From an uncultured Verrucomicrobiota bacterium (GTDB lineage: Bacteria; Verrucomicrobiota; Verrucomicrobiae; Verrucomicrobiales; DEV007), in assembly GCA_902591645.1 (NCBI GenBank), contig CACJBM010000009.1:1-44727 (forward strand): DNA of 44,727 nucleotides, read 5' to 3'. Position numbers and translations under genes: made by a program. Shown here piece by piece: positions 17,947 to 26,105 of the stretch. Positions within the stretch are counted from its first letter, which is position 1. Each line of letters opens with the position of its first letter. A model generated the notes under the pieces. That model was given only the letters and a program-made list of their open reading frames with translations. It searched no databases and was not told where the DNA came from.

Positions 17947-19083
17947 ATGAAAAAAGAGACCACTATCACTCTGCTTTTTTTAGCCTTTTCTTCCTTAATA
18001 AGTTCAGGACAATTATCATGGGTCGAAGAAAATTTTGATGCAGAAAGCGGTCTTAGGACAGGCAAGCTCAAGAGATCCTTCGGACCCATTCCCGTTTTCT
18101 ACTCAATTGAGCCTAAGTCTGTCCTCAGAGAAATTAACGATAGGCCCGTTAACCTAGTTGGTTTTGACCTCAGTAACACTGACTTAAAACAGTCTGATCT
18201 CATGAATGCCCATCTAGTTAGAACTGACTTGAGTGGAGCCAATCTTAATCAGGCTATCCTTACAGGCGCAGACCTACGAACTTCTAACCTTCGAGGAACT
18301 GATTTGAGCGTAACTAACATTCAAAGTGCCAACTTAGAAAACGCTGATCTGACCGGAGCTGATCTTTATGCGGCCGATTTTAATGGCGCTAACCTCAATG
18401 GAGCCAGACTCACAGGAACCAAACTTAATGACACTGACCTGAGCGCATCCAATCTGGATGGTGTCATATCAGGGCAAATGATTTTTGATAATAGGGGAGG
18501 GATATTCGAACCAATTACACTGCCAAGTGATTGGAACATAATTAATGGTTATTTAATCGGCCCAAAAGCTAATTTATCTGACGCTCAGTTGTCTGACATT
18601 GATTTGACTGGATTTAATCTTAGTGGAACCGATCTCAATGGAGCCGATCTGAGCGGAACGAACCTCAGTAAAGTCAACTTACAAGGAGCCAACCTTCAAG
18701 GAGCCAATCTCAGCGAAACTACCCTCGCAGGAGCCGATTTTACTGGAGCGGACCTTAGTCGGGCCATCATAGCAGGAGCCAATTTTAATGAAGCTACCCT
18801 CGCCGGAGCCATAGGCTTGGAGGATTTAATAATTGAAGTTCCTGTGCACTGGTTAGATGCCAAGGATCGAAGAATCGCTGAACTCGAAGCTCAGCTTGCT
18901 GATTACCAGAATGGAAGAGCTGGAACAGTTGTAATCAATGATTCTGATGGAGAAGTGACAATATCTTTAAATATCGAGGAAAGTGAAGACTTAAAGACTT
19001 GGCAAAAGACTGGTCAGAAAATCACCAAAACTATTCAGCTGAGGGATGGCAAAAAGTTCTACCGCTTTGCTTTGGGCAAATAA
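17947..19083 (+). CDS. exported pentapeptide-repeat protein
   Basis: This 378-residue protein is mostly a pentapeptide-repeat helix of the A(D/N)LxG type. The N-terminal MKKETTITLLFLAFSSLISSG is a signal peptide, so it acts outside the cytoplasm, unlike the gyrase-protecting members of the family. Repeats run from about residue 70 to 175 and again from about 205 to 290. The two blocks are split by a non-repeat spacer (TLPSDWNIINGYLIGP) that itself recurs in other exported pentapeptide proteins. Next come a short coiled coil (RRIAELEAQLADYQ, near residue 315) and a C-terminal module with EESEDLKTWQKT and KKFYRFAL. That module resembles the C-terminus of the CotH protein nearby. It is divergent from the DUF1592 gene across about 100 bases. 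Ligand and partner are unknown. Confidence 0.85.
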   Translation: MKKETTITLLFLAFSSLISSGQLSWVEENFDAESGLRTGKLKRSFGPIPVFYSIEPKSVLREINDRPVNLVGFDLSNTDLKQSDLMNAHLVRTDLSGANLNQAILTGADLRTSNLRGTDLSVTNIQSANLENADLTGADLYAADFNGANLNGARLTGTKLNDTDLSASNLDGVISGQMIFDNRGGIFEPITLPSDWNIINGYLIGPKANLSDAQLSDIDLTGFNLSGTDLNGADLSGTNLSKVNLQGANLQGANLSETTLAGADFTGADLSRAIIAGANFNEATLAGAIGLEDLIIEVPVHWLDAKDRRIAELEAQLADYQNGRAGTVVINDSDGEVTISLNIEESEDLKTWQKTGQKITKTIQLRDGKKFYRFALGK

Positions 19084-19175
19084 ACGGTCTAGTCGCTGTC
19101 AGATTCATTACATCACATCGTACAGAAAAATTATTACTGACACTCATGGCATTAATTGTTCTAATAGTGAGATAA

Positions 19176-19373
19176 ATGGATTTTCTTTTAAATCAAAACA
19201 ACAGGCCACTGAAAGTCAGCCTTTCAGAAACACAGTACTTAAGCTTTAAGAGAATAGCTGATGAGAGAGGAATCCCAATCGACGAGGTCGTTTCAAAACT
19301 CATTCAAAAGAAACTTGCTGACAAATCCGATAAAACCAAAAGGATTTCATATCAAATTACTGAAAATCAGTAA
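19176..19373 (+). CDS. small protein, possible ribbon-helix-helix DNA-binding protein
   Basis: A 65-residue open frame in the roughly 410-base gap between the pentapeptide and EF-hand genes. After a short basic lead, the sequence PLKVSLSETQYLSFKRIADERG is a beta strand followed by a helix, and IPIDEVVSKLIQKKLADK is a second helix. This matches the pattern of Arc/CopG-type ribbon-helix-helix proteins. The charged C-terminus has no clear fold. The upstream Shine-Dalgarno is weak. No toxin-like partner lies beside it, so an antitoxin role is not supported; it may be a small regulator or not a gene at all. The remainder of the gap (19084-19175 and 19374-19492) holds nothing I can name beyond a weak inverted repeat, TCGAAT/ATTCGA, at 19389-19410. 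Confidence 0.45.
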   Translation: MDFLLNQNNRPLKVSLSETQYLSFKRIADERGIPIDEVVSKLIQKKLADKSDKTKRISYQITENQ

Positions 19374-19492
19374 CTATTAAGGGGCCTTTCGAATAAAAAG
19401 ACTCATTCGATTATCACAGATTCTTCACTAAAAGATTCGGGCGTAACCATCACGTCACTAATCATCAATCATCGTGAATTATTAATTGTACT

Positions 19493-20335
19493 ATGAATAC
19501 AAAAATGCACTCAATTACTATCACATTTATCTTAACTGCTGGCTTATTATTTAACTGTGCCTATGCACAAGGCCCAAATCCTGAAAACAATAGGCGACAA
19601 GGACCTCCTTCATCCTCCTCAGGAAGAAATTTCCTGTGGTCATTACCAGTACTAAGAGCTCTCGACTCCGATGGTGATGAAATAATCACGGAGAAAGAAC
19701 TTAAAACTGCAACGAAGTCATTAAAAAAACTCGATAAAAACGGTGATGGCAATTTAACAATCGATGAAATCAGACCAAATTTCGGTTCAAGACCCACAAG
19801 ACCGTCAAGTTCACCAGATACTAGCTCTGGACGTGAAAAATTTACTCCTGTAGAACCAAAAATAATCAAATCCATATCCGGACACTCAACTAAGGAAATA
19901 CTTAAACTCTTAGGCGCTAAGGGAGTTTCCGGTGCTCAGAAAAAAGAAATTCAAAATTACCGCAGACTCTTTTCATTCACTGACAGGGACAAGGACGGAA
20001 AGCATTCTAAGTCTGAGTACATTGATAATGGGCGATATCTTACTCCCGAATCTAGAGCAGGAATTTTCAATGCTTCAGATTCAAATAAGGACGGTTTTGT
20101 TTCCGAGAAAGAATACATCGAAAACCGTATCATTACTGACGAGGCAAAAGCTATATTTTCATCAATGGATTCCGATAAAGACAACAAACTCAGCTCAAAA
20201 GAGTTTGCACAAAGCAACAAGCTCAAGGACGAGAAGCTAGCCAAAGAGGTATTCAAGGCATTGGACTCAAATTCTAATAATGAGTTAATTATACCAGAAT
20301 ATCTTCGAGTATGGGGATCTTGGGCAAGACAGTAG
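19493..20335 (+). CDS. exported EF-hand calcium-binding protein
   Basis: This 280-residue protein has a signal peptide (MNTKMHSITITFILTAGLLFNCAYAQ) and six EF-hand-like loops. Two precede a Ser/Pro-rich linker: DSDGDEIITEKEL near residue 59 and DKNGDGNLTIDEI near residue 81. Four follow: DRDKDGKHSKSEY, DSNKDGFVSEKEY, DSDKDNKLSSKEF and DSNSNNELIIPEY. The first three and the fourth look able to bind Ca2+; the last two have Asn in place of the central Gly, so binding may be weaker. Exported EF-hand proteins of this kind are frequent in PVC bacteria and of unknown function. Its stop lies only 5 bases from the end of the convergent ribulokinase gene. Confidence 0.85.
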   Translation: MNTKMHSITITFILTAGLLFNCAYAQGPNPENNRRQGPPSSSSGRNFLWSLPVLRALDSDGDEIITEKELKTATKSLKKLDKNGDGNLTIDEIRPNFGSRPTRPSSSPDTSSGREKFTPVEPKIIKSISGHSTKEILKLLGAKGVSGAQKKEIQNYRRLFSFTDRDKDGKHSKSEYIDNGRYLTPESRAGIFNASDSNKDGFVSEKEYIENRIITDEAKAIFSSMDSDKDNKLSSKEFAQSNKLKDEKLAKEVFKALDSNSNNELIIPEYLRVWGSWARQ

Positions 20336-20340
20336 CACCG

Positions 20341-22023
20341 CTAGGATCTTTGTGCCTCACGGATACCAATGAGTTTTTTCATAATGTTGGACAAGTTACC
20401 CTGCCATTGCTCGGTTCCAAATGAATCATGCAGTTCCAGATAAAGAGAATAGAGCTCTTTATAAACAGCAACATTATCTTCATCTGGATTGTAAACTTTA
20501 TCCCTCACCTTAGAGCAATTTTCCTGTAATTGAGAAATGCTATAATCCCCGCTACAACTTGCACCAAAAATAGCCGCCCCGACCGCGCATGTCTGGTCAC
20601 TGATTGCTACTCTGAGTGGCCGGTTAAGAACGTCAGCATATATCTGCATCAGTGTATGGTTTTTAACCGCTAGTCCGCCAGTTGTCACTACCTCGTTAAT
20701 AGGCACGCCATACTCTTCGATTCTATTGATTATCGTAAGGGCGCCGAATGCCGTCGCCTCAATGTATGCACGATAAATCTCATGGGCCTTAGTCTGCAAT
20801 GTCTGCCCCAACAGTAGACCGGAGAGCCTAACATCAACTAGCACTGTCCGGTTTCCATTGTTCCAATCCAACGCTAGGAGTCCGCTAGCACCCGGAGATG
20901 AATCAGACAACATTTCCTCCATTTTGACAAACTTATCATCGGAATTAGCGCCATAACTATCAGGTACCAAGTTATTCACTAACCATAAGAAAATGTCCCC
21001 AACTGCACTTTGGCCGGCCTCTATTCCATAGTGGCCAGGAAGAACCGACCCATCAACGATTCCACACACGCCAGGAATATCATCAAGTTCTTTGCTATTC
21101 GGCATGACTGCTATGTCGCAAGTACTTGTCCCTAATATCTTAGTCAAAACGCCTTCTTTTACCCCACAAGCAACGGCTCCCATGTGACAATCAAAAGCTC
21201 CAACTGCTACCGGAGTTCCTTCACTGAGACCTGTCCTCTCAGCCCATTCAGCGCATAAATTACCCGCTAAATTATCTGAACTGACTGCTTCAGTAAATAG
21301 CCTGTCTCGAAGATCTGAAAGTGCCGGATCCAGTTGTTCGAGAAACTCCTTATCAGGAAGACCTCCCCATTCTTCTGAATACATTGCCTTATGCCCGGCA
21401 GCGCACACGCTCCTCTTCAGTGTTGAAGGTTTCGTATCACCAACTAAGAGGGCTGGGACATAGTCACAATGTTCAACAAAACTATGAGCCGCTTCGAACA
21501 CTTCGGGCGCGCATCTTTTTAAGTGTAATATCTTTGACCACCACCATTCTGAGGAATAAGTCCCACCGCACTTTGCTAGGTACTGTGGGCGCAATTCTTT
21601 TGCCTTGGATGTTATTTCAGCAGCTTCAGCGTGCGCTGTATGATCTTTCCACAGCCACACCATCGCATTTAAGTTATCTTTAAACTCGGAGCAAAGACCC
21701 AAAGGAGTTCCACTCTCATCAACGGGAATCGGTGTACTGCCAGTCGTATCAACGCCTATACCAATGACATTAGCGCAATCAAATTCTGGATCGTTAGTCT
21801 TAGCCTCTTCCAATGACCCATTAATAACAAATTCTAAACCATCAATGTAATCCTGAGGATTTTGCCTTGCCACATTAGGATCACTAGGATCAGTCAGTAT
21901 CCCAAGGTCACCAGTAGGATAATCATAAACCGTAGTTCCTAGCTCTTTGCCGTCATCTATATCAATGATAACTGATCGACAAGAGTTTGTTCCAAAATCC
22001 AAACCGATTGAATACTTTGGCAT
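20341..22023 (-). CDS. araB: ribulokinase (FGGY family)
   Basis: Ribulokinase phosphorylates L-ribulose (and some other ketopentoses) with ATP in the cytoplasm. The 560-residue FGGY protein shows the ATPase phosphate-1 motif GLDFGTNSCRSVI at residues 7-19, GIGVDTTGSTP near residue 87, the AraB-type LWKDHTA and SSEWWWSKILH segments near residues 125-170, SAGHK-like CAAGHKAMY near residue 212, GAFDCHMGAVACGV near residue 278, and ATAFGA plus GGLAVKNHTLMQIYADVLNRP near residues 430-475. These track AraB along its length rather than xylulokinase or glycerol kinase. It is the last gene of a minus-strand run after the TIM-barrel and hydrolase genes. No araA or araD is present, so the true substrate may be another ketose or a derivative. 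Confidence 0.88.
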   Translation of the reverse strand: MPKYSIGLDFGTNSCRSVIIDIDDGKELGTTVYDYPTGDLGILTDPSDPNVARQNPQDYIDGLEFVINGSLEEAKTNDPEFDCANVIGIGVDTTGSTPIPVDESGTPLGLCSEFKDNLNAMVWLWKDHTAHAEAAEITSKAKELRPQYLAKCGGTYSSEWWWSKILHLKRCAPEVFEAAHSFVEHCDYVPALLVGDTKPSTLKRSVCAAGHKAMYSEEWGGLPDKEFLEQLDPALSDLRDRLFTEAVSSDNLAGNLCAEWAERTGLSEGTPVAVGAFDCHMGAVACGVKEGVLTKILGTSTCDIAVMPNSKELDDIPGVCGIVDGSVLPGHYGIEAGQSAVGDIFLWLVNNLVPDSYGANSDDKFVKMEEMLSDSSPGASGLLALDWNNGNRTVLVDVRLSGLLLGQTLQTKAHEIYRAYIEATAFGALTIINRIEEYGVPINEVVTTGGLAVKNHTLMQIYADVLNRPLRVAISDQTCAVGAAIFGASCSGDYSISQLQENCSKVRDKVYNPDEDNVAVYKELYSLYLELHDSFGTEQWQGNLSNIMKKLIGIREAQRS

Positions 22024-22117
22024 ATTTTTCTTATTAGTTACTCAACAGCATTGAATCCCATTCCCACATTTGTGGAAACATGAATACGGTATTGGCTTTA
22101 ATGCGTTCTATTTAAAC

Positions 22118-22954
22118 CTAAACCATTGGGAACAAGTTCTCCTTGCACCATGCACCGTTTTGTAAGGTGACTCCGTCAGGATCCTTAATAGCAACTTCGG
22201 CCTCATCCTCACAGATGATCCATCCTTCATAGTTCCTCAGGGTCAGCCATTCTGTAATTTTATGAAAATCCAACTTACCACTTCCCATCTGAGACCATGG
22301 CTCAGGCCCGTTACCTGAAAAGTCCTTATAATGAATATGATTAACTAGGTGTCCCCACTTCGTCATCGTATCGATCACATCCATTCCACCCCTAGCAATG
22401 TGACCCACGTCAGGGGTCCAACCAGTAGCATCAGGATCTAGACTATTTAAAACGACGTCATAGTCGTCCTGAGTGCGGACCAATGATGGAGGGGGACTAT
22501 TGGGATGAAACGAACATTTAAGGCCCGCTTCTGCTGCTCTCCTTGAAACTCTATTCACATTATTTACCAAGTTAACCCTCCTCTGTTGCAAGTCATGACG
22601 GCCATCAGGTAATGGCACTGTTCCTAGCGCTGCTCCTGGAAACAATTTGAGAGTCTCTATGGTCCAATCTGCTGCTATGCGCTCAGATTCCGTCTCTTCT
22701 TCCTCGTCCCACTTACAAATCAGAGCCAATGCCGCTAACTCAATGCCTGCCTCGTCCAGCGCTTCCTTTAATTTCTGAGGGTCCTTACAGTCACCTAACC
22801 AGTAAGTATCATAAGGCTCTAGGACCATCGGTTCAATGCCCGCAAAGCCAGCCTCTCCAATGATCTTTGCCATGTGAGCAAGTTTATTATTGTTTCCGTC
22901 CCCATAGCCATCCATGAACCATGTGTATACTTCTGAACCAAATTTTATAGCCAT
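22118..22954 (-). CDS. sugar phosphate isomerase/epimerase-like TIM-barrel protein
   Basis: This 278-residue protein belongs to the xylose-isomerase-like TIM-barrel (AP endonuclease 2) superfamily, which includes tagatose/psicose epimerases, hydroxypyruvate isomerase and inosose dehydratase. Segments carrying likely metal ligands are SFHPNS near residue 147, TPDVGHIARGG near residue 180, HIHYKDFSG near residue 210 and CEDEAE near residue 252. The beginning GSEVYTWFMDG and EAGFAGIEPMV match the family fold. The exact reaction cannot be read from sequence. It sits between a kinase and a hydrolase in one probable operon (gaps of 94 and 31 bases), which suggests it isomerises or epimerises a sugar before phosphorylation. 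Confidence 0.8.
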   Translation of the reverse strand: MAIKFGSEVYTWFMDGYGDGNNNKLAHMAKIIGEAGFAGIEPMVLEPYDTYWLGDCKDPQKLKEALDEAGIELAALALICKWDEEEETESERIAADWTIETLKLFPGAALGTVPLPDGRHDLQQRRVNLVNNVNRVSRRAAEAGLKCSFHPNSPPPSLVRTQDDYDVVLNSLDPDATGWTPDVGHIARGGMDVIDTMTKWGHLVNHIHYKDFSGNGPEPWSQMGSGKLDFHKITEWLTLRNYEGWIICEDEAEVAIKDPDGVTLQNGAWCKENLFPMV

Positions 22955-22985
22955 TTTAGTTTTCTTTCTTTTTATTAAAGTTATG

Positions 22986-23789
22986 TTAGTTCGCTGCTAA
23001 CCAGTCCCTCACTCGAGGATTGAAATCATCTAACTTCTCCCAATGAAACGCATGCCCAGCACCCTCATAGAGATGAAGTTCCGAATTGGTTATTGCATCA
23101 GCAGTCTCCTTCGCCATCCACTTCGGAGTAAAAATGTCATCCTCGCCACCAATGACAAGGCAAGGGCACTTAATATCACTTAACTGATCATAAACATCGT
23201 GCCCAATGCACGCTGCAGCCTGAGCTTCCATAGAATGAACGGGCTGGGGCGCCTCACCTAAACGAGCGTCGTTCTGACCATCTACTATGCCTTGAAAGGT
23301 TTCATCATTGTCCCAGAAAGGCTTTGTGAAAATTAATAACTGAACGAATTTCATGAACTCCTCAGGTCTGAGCCTGGCCTTTGCATTAGCGAGGTGCTCA
23401 AAAACAGATACAGCATATCTGTCACACCTTGCCCAAGTACACATAAGAACAGCACTTTGCACTTTGTCTGGATGCCTCAGAGCTAATTGCTGCGCAATGA
23501 TCGATCCCATAGAACAACCGACGACTCGGGCCTTTTCAATACCCAACTGGTCCAATAGTCCTGCATAATCATCGGCCATCATTTCGCTCGTGTATGGTCC
23601 TTCAGGTTTATCAGATTCACCTACGCCACGATTATCGCCCAATATACATCTGAAACTCTTATCCCATTCTGCAGCATGAGCTTCCCAAACTGCCCCAGGT
23701 GCAGTGATTCCCATTATTAAGAGCAGGGGATCTCCGTCTCCTTGTTCTGTATAATGCATCTGAATTCCGTTAGTTTCTATTTTTGGCAT
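22986..23789 (-). CDS. alpha/beta hydrolase
   Basis: This 267-residue cytoplasmic alpha/beta-hydrolase-fold protein shows the full catalytic set: nucleophile Ser93 in the elbow GCSMGS, a probable Asp in VIGGEDDIFTP near residue 218, and His in GAGHAFHWEK near residue 248. The segment GDNRGVGESDKP near residue 51 and the early GDPLLLIMG are typical of the group that includes 3-oxoadipate enol-lactonase and related lactonases and esterases. It is the first gene of the minus-strand kinase operon, and it diverges from a class I aldolase. In that setting a lactonase or ester-removing step on a sugar derivative is plausible, but this is inference; generic esterase activity is equally possible. Confidence 0.82.
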   Translation of the reverse strand: MPKIETNGIQMHYTEQGDGDPLLLIMGITAPGAVWEAHAAEWDKSFRCILGDNRGVGESDKPEGPYTSEMMADDYAGLLDQLGIEKARVVGCSMGSIIAQQLALRHPDKVQSAVLMCTWARCDRYAVSVFEHLANAKARLRPEEFMKFVQLLIFTKPFWDNDETFQGIVDGQNDARLGEAPQPVHSMEAQAAACIGHDVYDQLSDIKCPCLVIGGEDDIFTPKWMAKETADAITNSELHLYEGAGHAFHWEKLDDFNPRVRDWLAAN

Positions 23790-23806
23790 ATCCGCTATAA
23801 ATTAAT

Positions 23807-23835
23807 TTAAAATCTGAAACTGATAATTATATAAT
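23807..23835 (+). promoter_or_regulatory. candidate promoter for the aldolase gene
   Basis: A -35-like TTTAAA (23807-23812) and a perfect -10 TATAAT (23830-23835) are 17 bases apart in the 105-base divergent gap. A second TATAAT follows at 23838-23843. The spacing and -10 are good; the -35 matches only four of six consensus bases. Confidence 0.35.
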
Positions 23836-23869
23836 CCTATAATGAATTCCAAGTTTTTCTTTGTTCTTA

Positions 23870-23886
23870 TTGCAAGAATAGTGCAA
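23870..23886. promoter_or_regulatory. candidate operator, inverted repeat
   Basis: An inverted repeat, TTGCA-N7-TGCAA, lies a few bases upstream of the aldolase start, downstream of the candidate promoter. The position suits a repressor site, but the arms are only 5 bases and no regulator gene is adjacent, so this is a weak call. Confidence 0.2.
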
Positions 23887-23894
23887 AAGTAATT

Positions 23895-24701
23895 ATGGAA
23901 AACGGTGATCAGTTCCGAAATAATTGGAATAAATTTTTCAGAAACGGCAAAACTGTAATTCTGCCAATCGACCATGGCACAGCAATTCCAGTAAAGGGCC
24001 TAGAATCTCCCACAGAGCTGATAGAGACAGTTTACCCTTATGTTAATGGTTTTGTGGTCAACTTTGGACTTGCTAGGAGCTGCAGCGAATCCCTTGAAGG
24101 CAAGGGCATTTGCTTCAGAACTGATATATATAAGCCACCCTACGAAGACAATGATGACCATGGGAGTTACAGAGTTTTTACTGCAGAAGATGGTCTCTCC
24201 GTCGGAGCCAATGCCGCCATGAATATGTGCTACACTCATCACCCAAAGGAAGAGACCATTTATAGAGAATGTGCGGGCCTCGTCAGCGAGTGCATCGATT
24301 CGGAGCTTCCAGTCATCCTTGAATCTCTCCCGTTCGGCATAGGGCGGCCAGATGATTATACTGTCGAAAACATTTCTTTTGCGGTTAAATGCGCCGCTGA
24401 GATTGGAGCTGATGTCGTCAAAACAGCATACCCTACAGGATCTAGCATTGAGGAGTTTAGAGAAATTATTGATTCGTCTTATGTTCCAGTCATTGTTTTA
24501 GGAGGAGCAGCCATGGGTGACGACAATGCTCTCTTCACCATGGCAAGAAACGCAATGGATTCTGGAGCCTCTGGAATCGCCATTGGCAGAAATGTCTGGC
24601 AACATGATAGACCAGCCGCCGTAGCCAGGAGCCTTGCTTCGATCGTCCATGAAGACGCCTCAGTGAATAGCGCCATCAAACTAATGAGTGATCCTCTTTA
24701 G
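23895..24701 (+). CDS. class I aldolase, DhnA/LsrF-like (DeoC/LacD superfamily)
   Basis: This 268-residue TIM-barrel protein belongs to the archaeal-type class I fructose-bisphosphate aldolase (DhnA) and LsrF family. It would cleave a phosphorylated keto sugar by a Schiff base with Lys176 (GADVVKTAYPTG). The LPIDHGTAIPV segment near residue 23 matches the LAFDHG motif of the family. The phosphate-binding end is present as VIVLGGAAMGDDNA near residue 198 and GASGIAIGRNVWQHDRP near residue 226. The product cannot be read from sequence. It is divergent from the hydrolase/isomerase/kinase operon, so it may supply the retro-aldol step after the kinase. A second member of the family is at 42598-43557. 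Its stop is 13 bases from the convergent cyclophilin gene. Confidence 0.82.
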   Translation: MENGDQFRNNWNKFFRNGKTVILPIDHGTAIPVKGLESPTELIETVYPYVNGFVVNFGLARSCSESLEGKGICFRTDIYKPPYEDNDDHGSYRVFTAEDGLSVGANAAMNMCYTHHPKEETIYRECAGLVSECIDSELPVILESLPFGIGRPDDYTVENISFAVKCAAEIGADVVKTAYPTGSSIEEFREIIDSSYVPVIVLGGAAMGDDNALFTMARNAMDSGASGIAIGRNVWQHDRPAAVARSLASIVHEDASVNSAIKLMSDPL

Positions 24702-24714
24702 ACCTCCAAAGTCA

Positions 24715-25422
24715 TTAACCCTCGATCGTTCTTTTAATAGATTTAATGATAACGTCCTTCATTGGGACATCCTGAAAGGGCTGCGGGTAGAGCTTACCAC
24801 TTGGATGCATGGCTTTCATCGTTTTCTGCCCGGTCTTCACTGCCCTGATCGCATCAACGACATCGATCCCTGATACGACCTTACCAAAGACAGCATAACC
24901 TGGACGCCCATTGCTCCCATCGAGATTAGTGTTATCACTGACATTGATAAAGAATTGAGCCGTGGCGCTATCAGGATGGTTAGTACGGGCCATAGCAATC
25001 GTCCCACGTGAATTACTCAAACCATTGGTACTCTCATTTTTGATTGAAGCGAGTGTCTCTTTTTCTTCACCCGTAGCTGAAAAGCCACCGCCCTGAATCA
25101 TAAAGTCCTCAATTACACGATGAAACACAGTATTATCAAAGTGCTTTGAATCGACATAACGAAGGAAATTAGCAACAGTCAGCGGAGCCTTTTGAGAATT
25201 CAAATCAAGTTCAATGGCTCCCATAGTCGTATCTATTACGATTCTAGTAGCAGCTTCTGGCGCCTCATCAACCTTACCAGCACCTTCAGAAGACGGTGCC
25301 TCAACTTGGTCTGCGGATCCCTTGCTTTTCAGATCAGCCTTACCATTTGAAACATCCTCTTTGCAGGCACTAGCAGTTAATATGAATGAAAGCAGGAGTA
25401 AGAATCTTAAATTTTTCTTCAT
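24715..25422 (-). CDS. cyclophilin-type peptidyl-prolyl isomerase, lipoprotein
   Basis: This cyclophilin catalyses cis-trans isomerisation of prolyl bonds, here in the envelope. The N-terminus MKKNLRFLLLLSFILTASAC is a lipoprotein signal with lipobox ASAC (Cys20). A low-complexity linker follows, then the cyclophilin domain from about residue 60: DTTMGAIELDLN, FHRVIEDFMIQGGGF with the catalytic Arg, TIAMARTNHPDSATAQFFINV, and YAVFGKVVSGIDVVDAI. The 235 residues equal a short single-domain cyclophilin plus signal and linker. It is the second gene of a tandem pair; the related gene at 25431 ends 8 bases upstream of its start, so they are likely co-transcribed. Confidence 0.92.
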   Translation of the reverse strand: MKKNLRFLLLLSFILTASACKEDVSNGKADLKSKGSADQVEAPSSEGAGKVDEAPEAATRIVIDTTMGAIELDLNSQKAPLTVANFLRYVDSKHFDNTVFHRVIEDFMIQGGGFSATGEEKETLASIKNESTNGLSNSRGTIAMARTNHPDSATAQFFINVSDNTNLDGSNGRPGYAVFGKVVSGIDVVDAIRAVKTGQKTMKAMHPSGKLYPQPFQDVPMKDVIIKSIKRTIEG

Positions 25423-25430
25423 GGGGTAAT

Positions 25431-26039
25431 CTATTTCTTTGCTGGTTTTTTCTTTTCTCTAGTGATCGTCTTGATGAAAACTTTTTTCTTAGGGACATCA
25501 CCCATTGGTCTAATGCCGACTGATGTCTTAAGTTCACTGCTACCAGTCTCAACGGCTTTAATTTTATCAACGAATTCCATCCCTTCGACGACCTTACCAA
25601 AAACGGCGTAGCCATCAGGACTGAACCCGCCAGGATCAAGGCTCTTGCTATTATCAACGACATTGATAAAGAATTGAGAAGTAGCGCTGTTAGGATCGTT
25701 GGTCCTAGCCATTGAAATCGTTCCTCGGGTATTGCTAAGGCCTGATTTCTTTCCCTCATTTTTTATTGGTGGATTAGTCGGCTTTTGTGCGGGCGGGTCA
25801 CCATCAGCAAAACCACCACCCTGGATCATGAAATTATTTATGACTCGATGAAAAATAGTCCCATCATAGTACTTTGAATCAACATATTTAAGAAAATTCT
25901 TAACAGTGTCAGGGGCCTTTTCTGCATTTAGCTCGATCGTTATGTTCCCATAATTAGTAGTGAGAATGACCTTAGGGTTCTCAGCATTGACCATGAAAGT
26001 TAAAAGTGCGTAAAGAAAGAGAGTAAGTTTCCACTTCAT
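25431..26039 (-). CDS. cyclophilin-type peptidyl-prolyl isomerase, exported
   Basis: This 202-residue cyclophilin has a cleavable signal peptide (MKWKLTLFLYALLTFMVNAE) instead of a lipobox, so it is probably periplasmic and soluble. The catalytic segment FHRVINNFMIQGGGF lies near residue 60, then TISMARTNDPNSATSQFFINV near residue 101 and YAVFGKVVEGMEFVDKI near residue 141. It ends in a Lys-rich tail, REKKKPAKK. It is clearly related to the lipoprotein cyclophilin that follows 8 bases downstream, which points to a tandem duplication with the two copies directed to different places in the envelope. Confidence 0.92.
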   Translation of the reverse strand: MKWKLTLFLYALLTFMVNAENPKVILTTNYGNITIELNAEKAPDTVKNFLKYVDSKYYDGTIFHRVINNFMIQGGGFADGDPPAQKPTNPPIKNEGKKSGLSNTRGTISMARTNDPNSATSQFFINVVDNSKSLDPGGFSPDGYAVFGKVVEGMEFVDKIKAVETGSSELKTSVGIRPMGDVPKKKVFIKTITREKKKPAKK

Positions 26040-26105
26040 ATTTGATTAAATGTTTTGTTATAAATTTTAGCAGTAACGTTTCAACTATTGCAAAAATGAA
26101 TACAG

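Noticed and set aside
19389..19410. Possible terminator hairpin TCGAAT/ATTCGA
   Set aside because: The stem is only 6 bases with a 10-base loop and no T-tract follows.
20341..24701. Classical araBAD operon
   Set aside because: Only the kinase matches; there is no arabinose isomerase or ribulose-5-phosphate 4-epimerase.
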